Both the position numbers and the translations under genes were made by a program. Of a DNA stretch of 42,941 nucleotides, positions 15,062 through 23,566 are shown in pieces; the first letter of the stretch is position 1, and each line of letters starts with the position of its first letter. Source of the DNA: SXRF01 sp038043465 (lineage in GTDB: Bacteria > Pseudomonadota > Alphaproteobacteria > Rickettsiales > SXRF01); the NCBI GenBank assembly GCA_038043465.1, contig JBBTBX010000017.1, positions 1-42,941 of the forward strand. The letters are read 5' to 3'. The notes under the pieces were generated by a model. It saw nothing but the letters and a program-made list of their open reading frames with translations, was not told the DNA's origin and did not search any database.

Positions 15062-16542
15062 GCTGCTACTCCCTGCGGCTTTGCGTTGAATGCTAATATT
15101 GATTCCAACCCATAAGCTGTATTCAAAACGCTTTGTTCATCAAAAGCCTTACCAATTATCTGTAAGCCAAGCGGCAGGCCATCTTTATTTAAGCCCGCAG
15201 GAATGGAAATTGCGGGCAGACCTGCCAGTGATGTAGGCACTGTGAACACGTCATTTAAATACATTTCCACAGGATTTATTGGCTTATAATCAAAACCAAA
15301 AGCAGCAGACGGCGCGGTTGGAGTCAGTATAACATCAACTTTTTCAAATGCCTTGCGGAAATCTTCGGCAATTAGCCAGCGGAGCTTTTGCGCCTTTTTG
15401 TAATAAGCATCATAATATCCAGCGGAAAGAACATAAGTACCAATCATGATGCGACGTTTTACTTCCGCACCAAAACCAGCTGCACGGGTCTGTTCATACA
15501 TTTCAGTAAGGCTCTTATCGCCACCGACGCGCAGACCAAAACGCACTCCGTCATAACGGGCAAGGTTGGAAGAACATTCCGCAGGCGCAACGATATAATA
15601 TGTGGCAAGAGCATATTTGGTGTGAGGCAGTGAAATATCAATAATTTCCGCGCCAGCTTCCTTTAGCAGTTTAATGCCATTATCCCAAACCCGCAGCACA
15701 TCAGCATCGATTCCGTCAGGACGATATTCTTTAGGAATACCAACTTTTTTACCCTTAACGTCAGCACTCAGCAATGCTTCAAAATCTGGCACAGCCATGT
15801 TCACCGAGGTAGAATCTTTGGCATCATGCCCGCACATTACTGAAAGCATAATCGCACTATCGTGTACCGTTCTGGTGATAGGCCCTGCTTGATCAAGCGA
15901 GCTGGCAAAAGCGATTGTTCCCCAGCGTGAGCAACGCCCGTAAGTGGGTTTGATGCCGACAATTCCGCAGAAAGAAGCAGGCTGGCGAATTGAACCGCCA
16001 GTATCAGTACCAAGTGCCATTGGCGCGAGATTTGCTGCAACTGCTGCTGCTGAACCACCAGACGAACCACCAGGAACAAGATTAGCATCACTGCCGTTTT
16101 TCTTCCACGGATTTATTACGTTTCCGTAATAACTGGTAATATTAGCCGAACCCATAGCGAACTCATCGAGATTGAGTTTGCCGAGCATCACCCCGCCCGC
16201 ATTCCATATATTCTGCGTGATGGTTGATTCATATTCAGGTTTGAAGCCATCAAGAATATGTGATGCGGCAGTGGTAAGCGTTCCTTTAGTGCAGAATAAA
16301 TCCTTCACCCCAACTGGTATTCCTTCAATCGCACCCGCTGAACCGCCTGCGATTTTAGCATCTGACTCTTTTGCCATAGCCATTGCCTTATCACGGGTGA
16401 TGGTGATAAAAGCATTATAATGTGGGTTGGTGCGCTCAATTTCATCCAGATGCGCGCCAGCTAATTCTGTTGCCGAAAATTTCTTTGCCTTGAGTCCATC
16501 ACGCATCTGCGCCAGTGTAAGGCTACGTAGTTCATTACTCAT
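15058..16542 (-). CDS. gatA: Aspartyl/glutamyl-tRNA amidotransferase subunit A (amidase)
   Basis: A 494-residue amidase-signature protein. The catalytic Lys lies in GIPVGVKDLFCTKG (about 75-88), and the Ser-cisSer pair in VPGGSSGGSAAAVAANLAP and GTDTGGSIRQPASFCGIVG (about 152-190). It releases ammonia from glutamine and passes it to GatB. The stop overlaps gatB by 4 nt and the start overlaps the preceding 71-residue orf by 4 nt, so it is translated as part of a tight gene chain. Confidence 0.97.
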   Translation of the reverse strand: MSNELRSLTLAQMRDGLKAKKFSATELAGAHLDEIERTNPHYNAFITITRDKAMAMAKESDAKIAGGSAGAIEGIPVGVKDLFCTKGTLTTAASHILDGFKPEYESTITQNIWNAGGVMLGKLNLDEFAMGSANITSYYGNVINPWKKNGSDANLVPGGSSGGSAAAVAANLAPMALGTDTGGSIRQPASFCGIVGIKPTYGRCSRWGTIAFASSLDQAGPITRTVHDSAIMLSVMCGHDAKDSTSVNMAVPDFEALLSADVKGKKVGIPKEYRPDGIDADVLRVWDNGIKLLKEAGAEIIDISLPHTKYALATYYIVAPAECSSNLARYDGVRFGLRVGGDKSLTEMYEQTRAAGFGAEVKRRIMIGTYVLSAGYYDAYYKKAQKLRWLIAEDFRKAFEKVDVILTPTAPSAAFGFDYKPINPVEMYLNDVFTVPTSLAGLPAISIPAGLNKDGLPLGLQIIGKAFDEQSVLNTAYGLESILAFNAKPQGVAA

Positions 16543-16754
16543 TGTTTTTTATCTTCCTTATTTTCTTCCATATCTTCTGTGATATTTGACAAAGCGCTTT
16601 GCAGACGGCGCAGGGTATTCTCAATATCAGAAATCACGCTGTCGCGCACTTCGTCTGATGGCACAGTTTTTGATTCAACCATGGTTTTCAGGCGTTCATT
16701 AATACGCAGAATTTCATTGGCTGCGTACTCAGCTATAAAAGTTTTATCATCCAT
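16539..16754 (-). CDS. Small helical hypothetical protein inside the gat operon
   Basis: A 71-residue acidic and basic helical protein (AANEILRINERLKTMVESK, then RDSVISDIENTLRRLQSALSNI) with a charged tail EDMEENKEDKKQ; probably a coiled coil. No family recognised. It begins 5 nt after the brnA-like stop and its stop overlaps the gatA start (ATGA), so it is firmly part of the operon and may couple gatA translation. Whether it belongs with the toxin-antitoxin pair or with gat is unclear. Confidence 0.65.
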   Translation of the reverse strand: MDDKTFIAEYAANEILRINERLKTMVESKTVPSDEVRDSVISDIENTLRRLQSALSNITEDMEENKEDKKQ

Positions 16755-16759
16755 TGGGG

Positions 16760-17035
16760 TTACTCTTGGTGTTTTGAAGTGTTTTTAACTACAAAATTAT
16801 GGAGTACAGCAGCCATAAAAGCAGATGGGGTTATATTACGCTCGGCCGCCATTCGTTCAATAACTTTCAAGTCTTCTGAGGTAAATGCTTTCTCATCAGA
16901 AAAAATATAAGTTTTTGAATTTGCAAAGCTTGCTGGAGAAGGAAGAAAATCTTCGATTATCCTAAAATTATCACCATTATCATCGTCCCATGGATTTTCT
17001 TCATATCCATCATCAATGTTGTTTTCTTGACTCAT
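16760..17035 (-). CDS. brnA: BrnA-like antitoxin
   Basis: A 91-residue protein directly after a BrnT-family toxin. The N-terminal half is acidic and flexible (DDGYEENPWDDDNGDNF). The C-terminal half has the pattern of a ribbon-helix-helix end: LKVIERMAAERNITPSAFMAAVLHNFV. In classical BrnTA the toxin gene also precedes the antitoxin, which binds DNA through its C-terminal ribbon-helix-helix. I choose ATG 17035, which overlaps the toxin gene by about 23 nt, rather than the longer frame from 17071. BrnA identity rests on position and fold guess. Confidence 0.7.
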   Translation of the reverse strand: MSQENNIDDGYEENPWDDDNGDNFRIIEDFLPSPASFANSKTYIFSDEKAFTSEDLKVIERMAAERNITPSAFMAAVLHNFVVKNTSKHQE

Positions 17036-17309
17036 ATATTTTTCTTCCTTTCCGCCAATATGCTGCACCAATTATCCTAACACGATTATTTTGCAGAGTA
17101 AACCTAACTGTCATAATGTTGCCATTAACTGCACCATAACAATAATATCTTTTTTCAGATTTACCTTTTATATGATTATCTGCTATAATTCGTAAATCAT
17201 CTCTAAATGCTTGTTTTGCCTGAGAAAAAGACACATTGTGTTTCGAAATATTTAGAATTTCTTTGTTGTAATCCCACTCAAAATCCATTGGAATTACAAT
17301 GTGATCCAT
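17013..17309 (-). CDS. brnT: BrnT-family ribonuclease toxin (DUF497)
   Basis: A 98-residue protein with the DUF497 pattern: FEWDYNKEILNISKHNVSFSQAKQAF, then KSEKRYYCYGAVNGNIMTVRF, and RVRIIGAAYWRKGRKIYE, corresponding to the family's RIISARxAxxxERxxY end. BrnT folds like RelE toxins and inhibits translation. ATG 17309 follows the gatC stop by only a few bases, and its Shine-Dalgarno GGAG lies within the last codons of gatC. The toxin is therefore expressed from the gat promoter unless it has one of its own. Confidence 0.83.
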   Translation of the reverse strand: MDHIVIPMDFEWDYNKEILNISKHNVSFSQAKQAFRDDLRIIADNHIKGKSEKRYYCYGAVNGNIMTVRFTLQNNRVRIIGAAYWRKGRKIYESRKQH

Positions 17310-17314
17310 TAAGC

Positions 17315-17602
17315 CTACTCCATAACTTTTGGCACTACGAAACAACCATAATCGCTCTCTGGCGCATTTTTAATAATGGCATCAACTTGATTTCCATCAG
17401 TCACCATATCAGCGCGCAATGGAAGTTTTATATTGGAAACTGAAGTCATAAGCGGCACGCCGTCAGTATTTACTTCGGAAAGTTGTTCCACCCACTGCAA
17501 TATGCCAGAAATTTCTTTGGCGAAATGGGTTTTTTCTTCCTCGCTCACAGCAATGCGGGCGAGACGGGCGATTTTAGCGACAGCATTATTATCTAGTAAC
17601 AT
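17315..17602 (-). CDS. gatC: Aspartyl/glutamyl-tRNA amidotransferase subunit C
   Basis: A 95-residue protein, the normal GatC length. It has the helical start NNAVAKIARLARIAVSEEEK, and VEQLSEVNTDGVPLMTSV followed by LRADMVTDGNQ, which wraps the GatA-GatB interface. ATG 17602 is preceded by GAGGG at a good distance; longer in-frame starts exist but lack this. It is first in the order gatC-brnT-brnA-orf-gatA-gatB and divergent from ruvX, with about 87 nt between starts. Confidence 0.95.
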   Translation of the reverse strand: MLLDNNAVAKIARLARIAVSEEEKTHFAKEISGILQWVEQLSEVNTDGVPLMTSVSNIKLPLRADMVTDGNQVDAIIKNAPESDYGCFVVPKVME

Positions 17603-17689
17603 TGTTGAAACCCTCATGTTTAATATGATTTGTAGTCTAATTAGCAAATTTATTTACAAAATACAAACTACTATATACAAACTATAGCC

Positions 17690-18157
17690 ATGCTCATAGA
17701 AAACCAAGAAGAATTTACAAAAAATCTGCCCAAAGAAGGACGAATACTCGGGTTGGATGTGGGGCAAACCACCATCGGCATGGCACTAAGCGATGTCAGG
17801 CGCAGCATAGCTAGCCCGCTTTCTACCATAGAACGTGGCAAATTCAGCAAGGATGTGGAGAAATTGAGCCTGGTTATTTCAACCCATAAAATCTGCGCTC
17901 TGGTAATTGGCTATCCCATAAATATGGATGGGAGCAAGGGGGCGAGGGCACAATCCACTATAACTTTTGTGTCCAATATCAGTAAGAAAATTTTCTTGCC
18001 TATGCTGCTGTGGGATGAGAGATTTTCTACTATGGCGGTTGAGAAAATGATGATTGAAGCGGATATGTCCAGACAAAGGCGTGCTGAATTAGTAGACAAA
18101 TTAGCTGCAAGCTATATGCTGCAGGGGTATCTGGATAATGCAAGGAATACTAAATAA
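17690..18157 (+). CDS. ruvX: Holliday-junction resolvase-like RuvX/YqgF (pre-16S rRNA nuclease)
   Basis: A 155-residue RNase H-fold protein. The first catalytic Asp is in GRILGLDVGQTTIGMALSD (about 17-35); the middle acidic strand is ALVIGYPINMDGSKGARAQ; then LLWDERFSTMAVEKMM carries a conserved DERxST; the last acidic site follows near VDKLAASYMLQGYLD. In E. coli the enzyme matures the 5' end of 16S rRNA. The 20-residue N-terminal extension MLIENQEEFTKNLPKEGR is slightly long but alpha homologues show similar. It precedes plsY by 23 nt. Confidence 0.93.
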   Translation: MLIENQEEFTKNLPKEGRILGLDVGQTTIGMALSDVRRSIASPLSTIERGKFSKDVEKLSLVISTHKICALVIGYPINMDGSKGARAQSTITFVSNISKKIFLPMLLWDERFSTMAVEKMMIEADMSRQRRAELVDKLAASYMLQGYLDNARNTK

Positions 18158-18180
18158 TTAAAGCGGGAGTTGAAAAACGC

Positions 18181-18777
18181 GTGGATTTTAGCTGGCTTTT
18201 AGGAAGTTTTGCAATAGCTTATTTACTCGGATCCATTCCGTTTGGTCTGCTGCTGACCCGGGTTTCTGGTGCTGGTGATATAAGGGCGGTCGGTTCGGGT
18301 AATATCGGCGCAACCAATGTGCTTAGGACGGGAAGGAAGGGGCTTGCGGTTGCCACTTTGCTTCTGGATATCTTGAAAGGATTGGCTGCCGTAAGGTTAA
18401 CGCAGGATATTTATGGACCTGACGTTGCCATGCTTTCAGCATTTTTTGTGGTGGTTGGGCATGTATTTCCGATATGGTTGCGTTTTCATGGTGGCAAAGG
18501 AGTCGCGACCACTTTTGGCGCATTCTTCGCCCTTAACTGGATGTTTGCCCTTGCTATTTGTGCGATATGGCTTGCTGTATTTTTTATAACCAGATTTTCT
18601 TCTCTGTCGGCAATCTTAAGTATTTGCTATTCCCCAGTTATTGCCTATCTGCTTGATGGCTATCTCACAGCTTTGCTGTGTTTAAGTCTTGCCGGAGTTA
18701 TACTTTTCAGCCACCGCCACAATCTGCTTCGCTTACTCAGCGGAACAGAAATGTCTTTCAGGAAAAAAATATTATGA
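18181..18777 (+). CDS. plsY: Acyl-phosphate glycerol-3-phosphate acyltransferase
   Basis: A 198-residue inner membrane protein with about five transmembrane segments and the three PlsY motifs: YLLGSIPFGLLL followed by GSGNIGATNVLRTG (about 39-52), and FRFHGGKGVATTFG-like text (LRFHGGKGVATTFGAFF, about 100-115). It acylates glycerol-3-phosphate from acyl-phosphate, the first step of phospholipid synthesis. The start is GTG at 18181. Its TGA stop overlaps the dprA ATG, giving translational coupling. Order plsY-dprA-topA is common in alphaproteobacteria. Confidence 0.95.
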   Translation: MDFSWLLGSFAIAYLLGSIPFGLLLTRVSGAGDIRAVGSGNIGATNVLRTGRKGLAVATLLLDILKGLAAVRLTQDIYGPDVAMLSAFFVVVGHVFPIWLRFHGGKGVATTFGAFFALNWMFALAICAIWLAVFFITRFSSLSAILSICYSPVIAYLLDGYLTALLCLSLAGVILFSHRHNLLRLLSGTEMSFRKKIL

Positions 18778-19916
18778 CATTCCCATCGCTTGCCAATGAA
18801 AATCTTCTGGATGTATTGCAGCTGATCCGCACAATGAATGTTGGGCCGATTACTTTTTTTGATTTGATAAAACGCTTTGGTACAGCAAAAAAATCTCTCT
18901 CTGCACTTCCGGAATTATCGCGGCGTGGCGGTAGCAAGATTGGTCTGGTGCCATTCCTTCGGGAAATGGCGGAAAAAGAAATTGCTGCCTGCACAAAGTT
19001 TGGCGCGAAAATGATTATGTATGGCAGCCCAGATTATCCGGCTTTACTGCTTAATATTCCTGACCCACCGCCGGTTATAACGGTGCGTGGTGATGCTAAA
19101 ATCTGGCAGGATAAAACTATAGTTGCCATGGTTGGGGCGCGTAATGCTTCGGCGGCTGGTTGCCAACTGGCGCAAAAACTGGCGAAGGAATTAGGTCAGA
19201 AAGATACGTTGGTAATTTCCGGACTGGCACGAGGAATTGACACTTACGCTCATAAAGGTTCTCTGAATAGCGGAACTATTGCGGTGATTGCGGGTGGGAT
19301 TGATAATATATATCCGCCGGAAAATGCGCAGCTTTATCAGCAGATTTTTGAGCAGGGTGCGGTAATAAGCGAACAGCCGTTTGGTGGTGTTCCTTTTGCC
19401 GGAAGTTTCCCGGGACGGAACCGGATAATAGCGGGAATTAGCGTTGGTACTGTGGTGGTGGAAGCAGCTCCTAAATCCGGTTCACTCATTACGGCGCGTT
19501 TTGCTATGGAAAATAACCGTGAAGTTTTTGCCGTTCCTGGTTCACCGCTGGATCCACGTTCCAAAGGCTGCAATCAGCTCATTAAGCAGGGCGCAATAAT
19601 GGCAGAATCGGCGGAGGATATTTTAGAGGGAATCGCCCATATGCGCCGCCTGAAATTATTTGAAATGCCTACTGCTAAATACACTAATGTTCCTGAATTT
19701 ACCTCTACAAGTGAAGATGAATTGAGTGAACTTAGGGCAAAAGTTCTAGATAAATTAAACACTTATGCAGTTGCTATTGACGAACTGATTGAACAATGCG
19801 ATAGCTCAGCACCTGCAATGCAGATTGTTTTGCTGGAACTGGAGCTGGCAGGGCGGGCAAAACGCAGTGCAGGAAACAAGGTATATTTAATTAATCAGAT
19901 AGAAGAAGTGGCATAA
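18774..19916 (+). CDS. dprA: DNA-processing protein A
   Basis: A 380-residue protein with an N-terminal SAM-like helical domain (to about 70), a Rossmann-like central domain with IVAMVGARNASAAG (about 117-130), VISGLARGIDTYAHKGSL, GTIAVIAGGIDNIYPPEN, SFPGRNRIIAGIS and VEAAPKSGSLITARFA, and a C-terminal winged-helix (about 320-375). DprA loads RecA on incoming single-stranded DNA in natural transformation. The ATG at 18774 overlaps the plsY stop; longer in-frame starts inside plsY are unlikely. Full-length, so competence-type uptake is possible, though no com genes are in view. Confidence 0.95.
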   Translation: MTFPSLANENLLDVLQLIRTMNVGPITFFDLIKRFGTAKKSLSALPELSRRGGSKIGLVPFLREMAEKEIAACTKFGAKMIMYGSPDYPALLLNIPDPPPVITVRGDAKIWQDKTIVAMVGARNASAAGCQLAQKLAKELGQKDTLVISGLARGIDTYAHKGSLNSGTIAVIAGGIDNIYPPENAQLYQQIFEQGAVISEQPFGGVPFAGSFPGRNRIIAGISVGTVVVEAAPKSGSLITARFAMENNREVFAVPGSPLDPRSKGCNQLIKQGAIMAESAEDILEGIAHMRRLKLFEMPTAKYTNVPEFTSTSEDELSELRAKVLDKLNTYAVAIDELIEQCDSSAPAMQIVLLELELAGRAKRSAGNKVYLINQIEEVA

Positions 19917-19922
19917 TAAATA

Positions 19923-22526
19923 GTGAGCAGTGTAGTAGTAGTAGAATCACCATCTAAAGCGAAAACCATAAATAAATATCTGGGCAGCGACTACACCGTG
20001 CTTGCTTCCTTTGGGCATGTGCGCGATTTGCCGAGCAAAGACGGCTCGGTGCGCCCTGACGATGATTTTTCAATGATTTATGTGGTGGATGATGATTCCA
20101 AAAAACATATTTCTGCAATTGCCAAAGCCGCTAAAACTGCTGATACACTAATTCTTGCAACCGATCCTGACCGTGAGGGTGAAGCTATTTCCTGGCACGT
20201 GCTTGAGGCTTTGAAAGAGTCCAAAGCCGTTGGTAAAAAGCTGAATGTTCAGCGCGTTACGTTTCATGAAATAACCAAAAAATCAATTATCGAAGCATTT
20301 AAGCATCCGCGCGAAATTGATATGAATATGGTGAACGCGCAGCAGGCAAGGCGGGCGTTGGATTATCTGGTAGGATTTACCTTGTCTCCGGTTTTGTGGC
20401 GTAAACTGCCTGGCAGTAAGTCGGCGGGTCGTGTGCAATCGGTAGCTCTGCGTCTGATTTGTGATCGTGATGAGGAAATCGAGCAGTTCATCTCCCGCGA
20501 ATATTGGGATATCAAAGCCATCCTTTCACCGGAAAAAGGTGCTAATCTTTCTGCGCGTCTGATTGAATATAAAGGTGAGAAGCTGGAAAAATTTTCGATT
20601 ACCGATGGGAAAAAAGCAGAGTCAGTAGCTGCTGATTTACGCACGAAAAATTACAGTGTAGCAAATCTTGAAGAAAAGCAGGTGCGCCGTCATCCGTCAC
20701 CACCTTTTACCACTTCCACTTTGCAGCAGGAAGCATCGCGCAAATGCGGATTTGGCGCGAAAAGAACGATGCAAATTGCCCAGAAATTATATGAAGACGG
20801 GCATATAACCTATATGCGTACGGATGGTATTAATGTATCGCCGGAAGCAGTGAGTTCAGCGCGTGAGCATATCGGCAAAAGCTATGGCAAGGAATATGTT
20901 CCATCCGCGCCACGCATGTATAAAAATAAAAGTAAAAACGCCCAGGAAGCGCATGAAGCTATCCGCCCGACCGATATTACTCTGACCGCGCAAAAGGCTG
21001 GTCTTGATGGCGAACAGGCAAAACTTTATGAACTCATCTGGAAACGCATGGTAGCAAGCCAGATGGAGTCTGCTTTATTCGACCAACTGATCGTCGATAT
21101 TGCCGCTTCTGATAAACAGGCAGTGCTGCGTACCAGTGGTTCGGTGGTACGTTTTGACGGATTTCTGAAGCTGTATCAGGAAGGCAGTGACGATGAAGAA
21201 GACGAGGAAAATGCCAAGCTTCCGGTCCTGAAAAAAGATGAAAAACTTGGTTTGGAAGAAGTGAAGCCGGAGCAGCATTTTACCGAGCCTCCGCCACGCT
21301 ATTCGGAAGCAAGCCTTGTTAAAAAACTCGAAGAGCTGGGCATTGGCCGTCCTTCCACTTACGCTGCTATTATCTCCGTGCTGCAGGACAGAGGCTATGT
21401 AACCCTTGATAAAAAACGTTTCGTCGCACAGTCTTTAGGAAGGCTGGTGAATGCTTTTCTGGTAAGCTTTTTTGAGCGTTATGTTGAATATGGTTTTACT
21501 GCCGATCTGGAAAATAAGCTTGACGAAATATCGGCAGGTGAACGTGATTGGAAACAGGTGCTGCGTGATTTCTGGCAGGATTTTATTACCAAAATTGATG
21601 AAAGCAAAGAGCTTTCGGTTTCGCAGGTTTTAGAGGCACTGGATACGCTGCTGGCATCTTATGCTTTCGGGCAGGCTTCCGAAGGTAAAGACAAGCGCGC
21701 TTGCCCTGCTTGTAGTAAAGGTCGCTTAGGTTTGAAAATCGGGCGTTTCGGGCCGTATATTGCCTGCTCGAATTATCCGGATTGTAACCATAAGGCACAA
21801 CTTGGCGAGCTTACTGCGCCGGTGCAGTTTGATGATAATGGCGAAGAATTCAAACTACCGAAAACACTAGGAAAAGATCCGGTTTCCGGTGAAGATATAA
21901 CTTTGCGCAAAGGACCATATGGTGTGTATGTGCAGATTGGTGAGGGCAAGTCGCCAAAACGCGCCAGCCTGCTTAAATCAATGCGTCCGGAAACCATGAC
22001 CTTAGAACTTGCTTTATCGCTGCTTGCGTTGCCGCGTGAGCTAGGTAAACATCCGGATACTGGTAAACCTATTGTGGTAAATAATGGTAAATTCGGGCCG
22101 TATATACTCCACGACGGAAAATTCACTACTCTGCCCGCCAGTGAGGATTTGCTTGCTATCGGCATTAACCGTGCAGTGGAAGTTATGGCGCAAGCTCCGC
22201 AGAAGGGTGCAGCAAATGTTGCATTGAAATCACTGGGCAAGCATCCTGATGACGATGGGGAAGTTGCGATTTTCAAAGGTCGTTATGGTGATTATATCAA
22301 GCACGGAAAAATAAATGCGACACTGCCAAAAGATGCAGACATAAAAACTTTCACGCTCGAGCAAGCTTTGCCGTTGCTTGCCGCTCGCGCTGCTGCTCCT
22401 GCCAAAAAAGGTTTTGCGAGGAAAACTGCCAAGTCATCTCCTAAAGCAGAGCCTAAAGAAAAAGCCGCGACAAAAGCTAAAAAACCGGTGGCAAAAAAAG
22501 CACCGGCTAAGAAGAAAGCTTCATAA
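19923..22526 (+). CDS. topA: DNA topoisomerase I
   Basis: An 867-residue type IA topoisomerase. The TOPRIM domain has VVVVESPSKAKTINKYLG and ATDPDREGEAISWHV; the active-site tyrosine is in TYMRTDGIN (near residue 297). One Cys4 zinc finger follows the core near 594-620 (CPACSKGRLGLKIG ... CSNYPDC), then repeated topoisomerase C-terminal modules with GRFGPY, KGPYGVYVQ and NGKFGPYI texts. It ends in a Lys/Ala-rich basic tail. It relaxes negative supercoils. The start is GTG at 19923, 6 nt after dprA. The 3' end overlaps the convergent EVE gene by 6 nt. Confidence 0.97.
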   Translation: MSSVVVVESPSKAKTINKYLGSDYTVLASFGHVRDLPSKDGSVRPDDDFSMIYVVDDDSKKHISAIAKAAKTADTLILATDPDREGEAISWHVLEALKESKAVGKKLNVQRVTFHEITKKSIIEAFKHPREIDMNMVNAQQARRALDYLVGFTLSPVLWRKLPGSKSAGRVQSVALRLICDRDEEIEQFISREYWDIKAILSPEKGANLSARLIEYKGEKLEKFSITDGKKAESVAADLRTKNYSVANLEEKQVRRHPSPPFTTSTLQQEASRKCGFGAKRTMQIAQKLYEDGHITYMRTDGINVSPEAVSSAREHIGKSYGKEYVPSAPRMYKNKSKNAQEAHEAIRPTDITLTAQKAGLDGEQAKLYELIWKRMVASQMESALFDQLIVDIAASDKQAVLRTSGSVVRFDGFLKLYQEGSDDEEDEENAKLPVLKKDEKLGLEEVKPEQHFTEPPPRYSEASLVKKLEELGIGRPSTYAAIISVLQDRGYVTLDKKRFVAQSLGRLVNAFLVSFFERYVEYGFTADLENKLDEISAGERDWKQVLRDFWQDFITKIDESKELSVSQVLEALDTLLASYAFGQASEGKDKRACPACSKGRLGLKIGRFGPYIACSNYPDCNHKAQLGELTAPVQFDDNGEEFKLPKTLGKDPVSGEDITLRKGPYGVYVQIGEGKSPKRASLLKSMRPETMTLELALSLLALPRELGKHPDTGKPIVVNNGKFGPYILHDGKFTTLPASEDLLAIGINRAVEVMAQAPQKGAANVALKSLGKHPDDDGEVAIFKGRYGDYIKHGKINATLPKDADIKTFTLEQALPLLAARAAAPAKKGFARKTAKSSPKAEPKEKAATKAKKPVAKKAPAKKKAS

Positions 22527-22961
22527 CCCGCCCATCTTGCAGGTCAGTTTCCATTCGCTGTCAGTGACAGGCTGAACCGACAGGCGTGCTGATGTTACCA
22601 GTGACATTTTGGCTAGTTTCGGTTCGGCTTTCACCATGGCAAGACTTACGGGGTTTGGCATTTTCTGAACCGCTTTCACATCCACCACCACCCACGGTTC
22701 ATTGATTTCTGCGGTTGCGTCGTGATAGGCAGTGCGGATAACTTCCACGATTCCGACTATTTCCTTGCCCTCGTTAGAGTGGTAGAAAAAACCTTTATCA
22801 CCCACGCGCATTGCAAGCAGATTCTGCTTGGCGAGGTGGTTACGCACCCCATCCCAATGTGTGCCTTTCGCCCCCGCTTTTACCATCATATCCCATGACC
22901 ATTTATCCGGTTCGGACTTGAATAACCAGTATTTCTCGCCTGTTTCTTTTCCCATTATCAT
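22521..22961 (-). CDS. EVE-domain protein (YTH-like, modified-base binding)
   Basis: A 146-residue single EVE domain: KYWLFKSEPDKWSWDMM, GTHWDGVRNHLAKQNLLAMRVGDKGFFYHSNEGKEIVGIVEV, and a final VQPVTDSEWKLTCKMGGL. EVE proteins fold like YTH and PUA domains and are thought to read modified DNA or RNA bases; some act in defence, and the stand-alone form is common in proteobacteria. The start may be ATG 22955 (MGKETGE) instead of 22961. It is convergent with topA and divergent from the DUF433 gene. Confidence 0.9.
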   Translation of the reverse strand: MIMGKETGEKYWLFKSEPDKWSWDMMVKAGAKGTHWDGVRNHLAKQNLLAMRVGDKGFFYHSNEGKEIVGIVEVIRTAYHDATAEINEPWVVVDVKAVQKMPNPVSLAMVKAEPKLAKMSLVTSARLSVQPVTDSEWKLTCKMGGL

Positions 22962-23046
22962 TGCTCCTAGGTTATTTCCTGATTAATAGCATAAATTTAT
23001 GGATAAGTTATTTGAAATTTAGCTTTATCAGTGTATAATTTTGTTT

Positions 23047-23262
23047 ATGAAACAGGATCTGATAACTCAGGATAAAAACATTCTTGGTGGTATTCCCGTC
23101 TTTGCAAGAACCCGGGTTCCGGTTCGTGCTTTATGGGAATATTTAGCACAGGGTAATTCTATTGAAATTTTTCTTGATGATTTTCCAACGGTTTCACGAG
23201 AACAGACTATTTTGATGCTACAAAATGCAGAACGGTCATTGCTAAATGCGAATACTCATTGA
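23047..23262 (+). CDS. DUF433 antitoxin
   Basis: A 71-residue protein with the DUF433 signature: DKNILGGIPVFARTRVPVRALWEYLAQGNSIEIFLDDFPTVSREQ, a winged helix-turn-helix close to VapB-type antitoxins. A leading TTG at 23041 is possible, but the ATG at 23047 is preferred. It overlaps the toxin gene downstream by 17 nt. With its toxin it lies between the EVE gene and rnr. Confidence 0.88.
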   Translation: MKQDLITQDKNILGGIPVFARTRVPVRALWEYLAQGNSIEIFLDDFPTVSREQTILMLQNAERSLLNANTH

Positions 23263-23566
23263 TGAGTGCGTTCCACGCCGTTTATTAGGATTGCTTGCTG
23301 ATTATAATGTAGCAACCGTTCCTTACATGGGCTGGTCTGGGAAGAAGAATGGTGAACTTCTTAAATTGATGATTGATGAAGGCTTCAATATTTTCATTAC
23401 CGTTGACCAAAATCTGCAATATCAGCAAAATATGAAAGGAGCGGCAATAGCAATTCTGGTTCTTTACGCAGAAACTAATAGTTATGATGATTTACTTGCA
23501 CTTGTTCCTAGAATTAAAGAGGCAATTCCCATAGTGAAACCTAGCACAGTATATGTCATCAAATAA
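23246..23566 (+). CDS. DUF5615 PIN-like toxin
   Basis: A 106-residue PIN-like protein: MRILIDECVPRRLLGLLADYNVATVPYMGWSGKKNGELL, then FNIFITVDQNLQYQQN with the second Asp, and LVLYAETNSYDDLLALVP. This DUF5615 fold is the usual partner of DUF433. Catalytic acids Asp6 and Glu7 and Asp near 58 are present, so it should be an active RNase. Its stop lies inside the first codons of rnr, an overlap of 14 nt. Confidence 0.88.
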   Translation: MRILIDECVPRRLLGLLADYNVATVPYMGWSGKKNGELLKLMIDEGFNIFITVDQNLQYQQNMKGAAIAILVLYAETNSYDDLLALVPRIKEAIPIVKPSTVYVIK

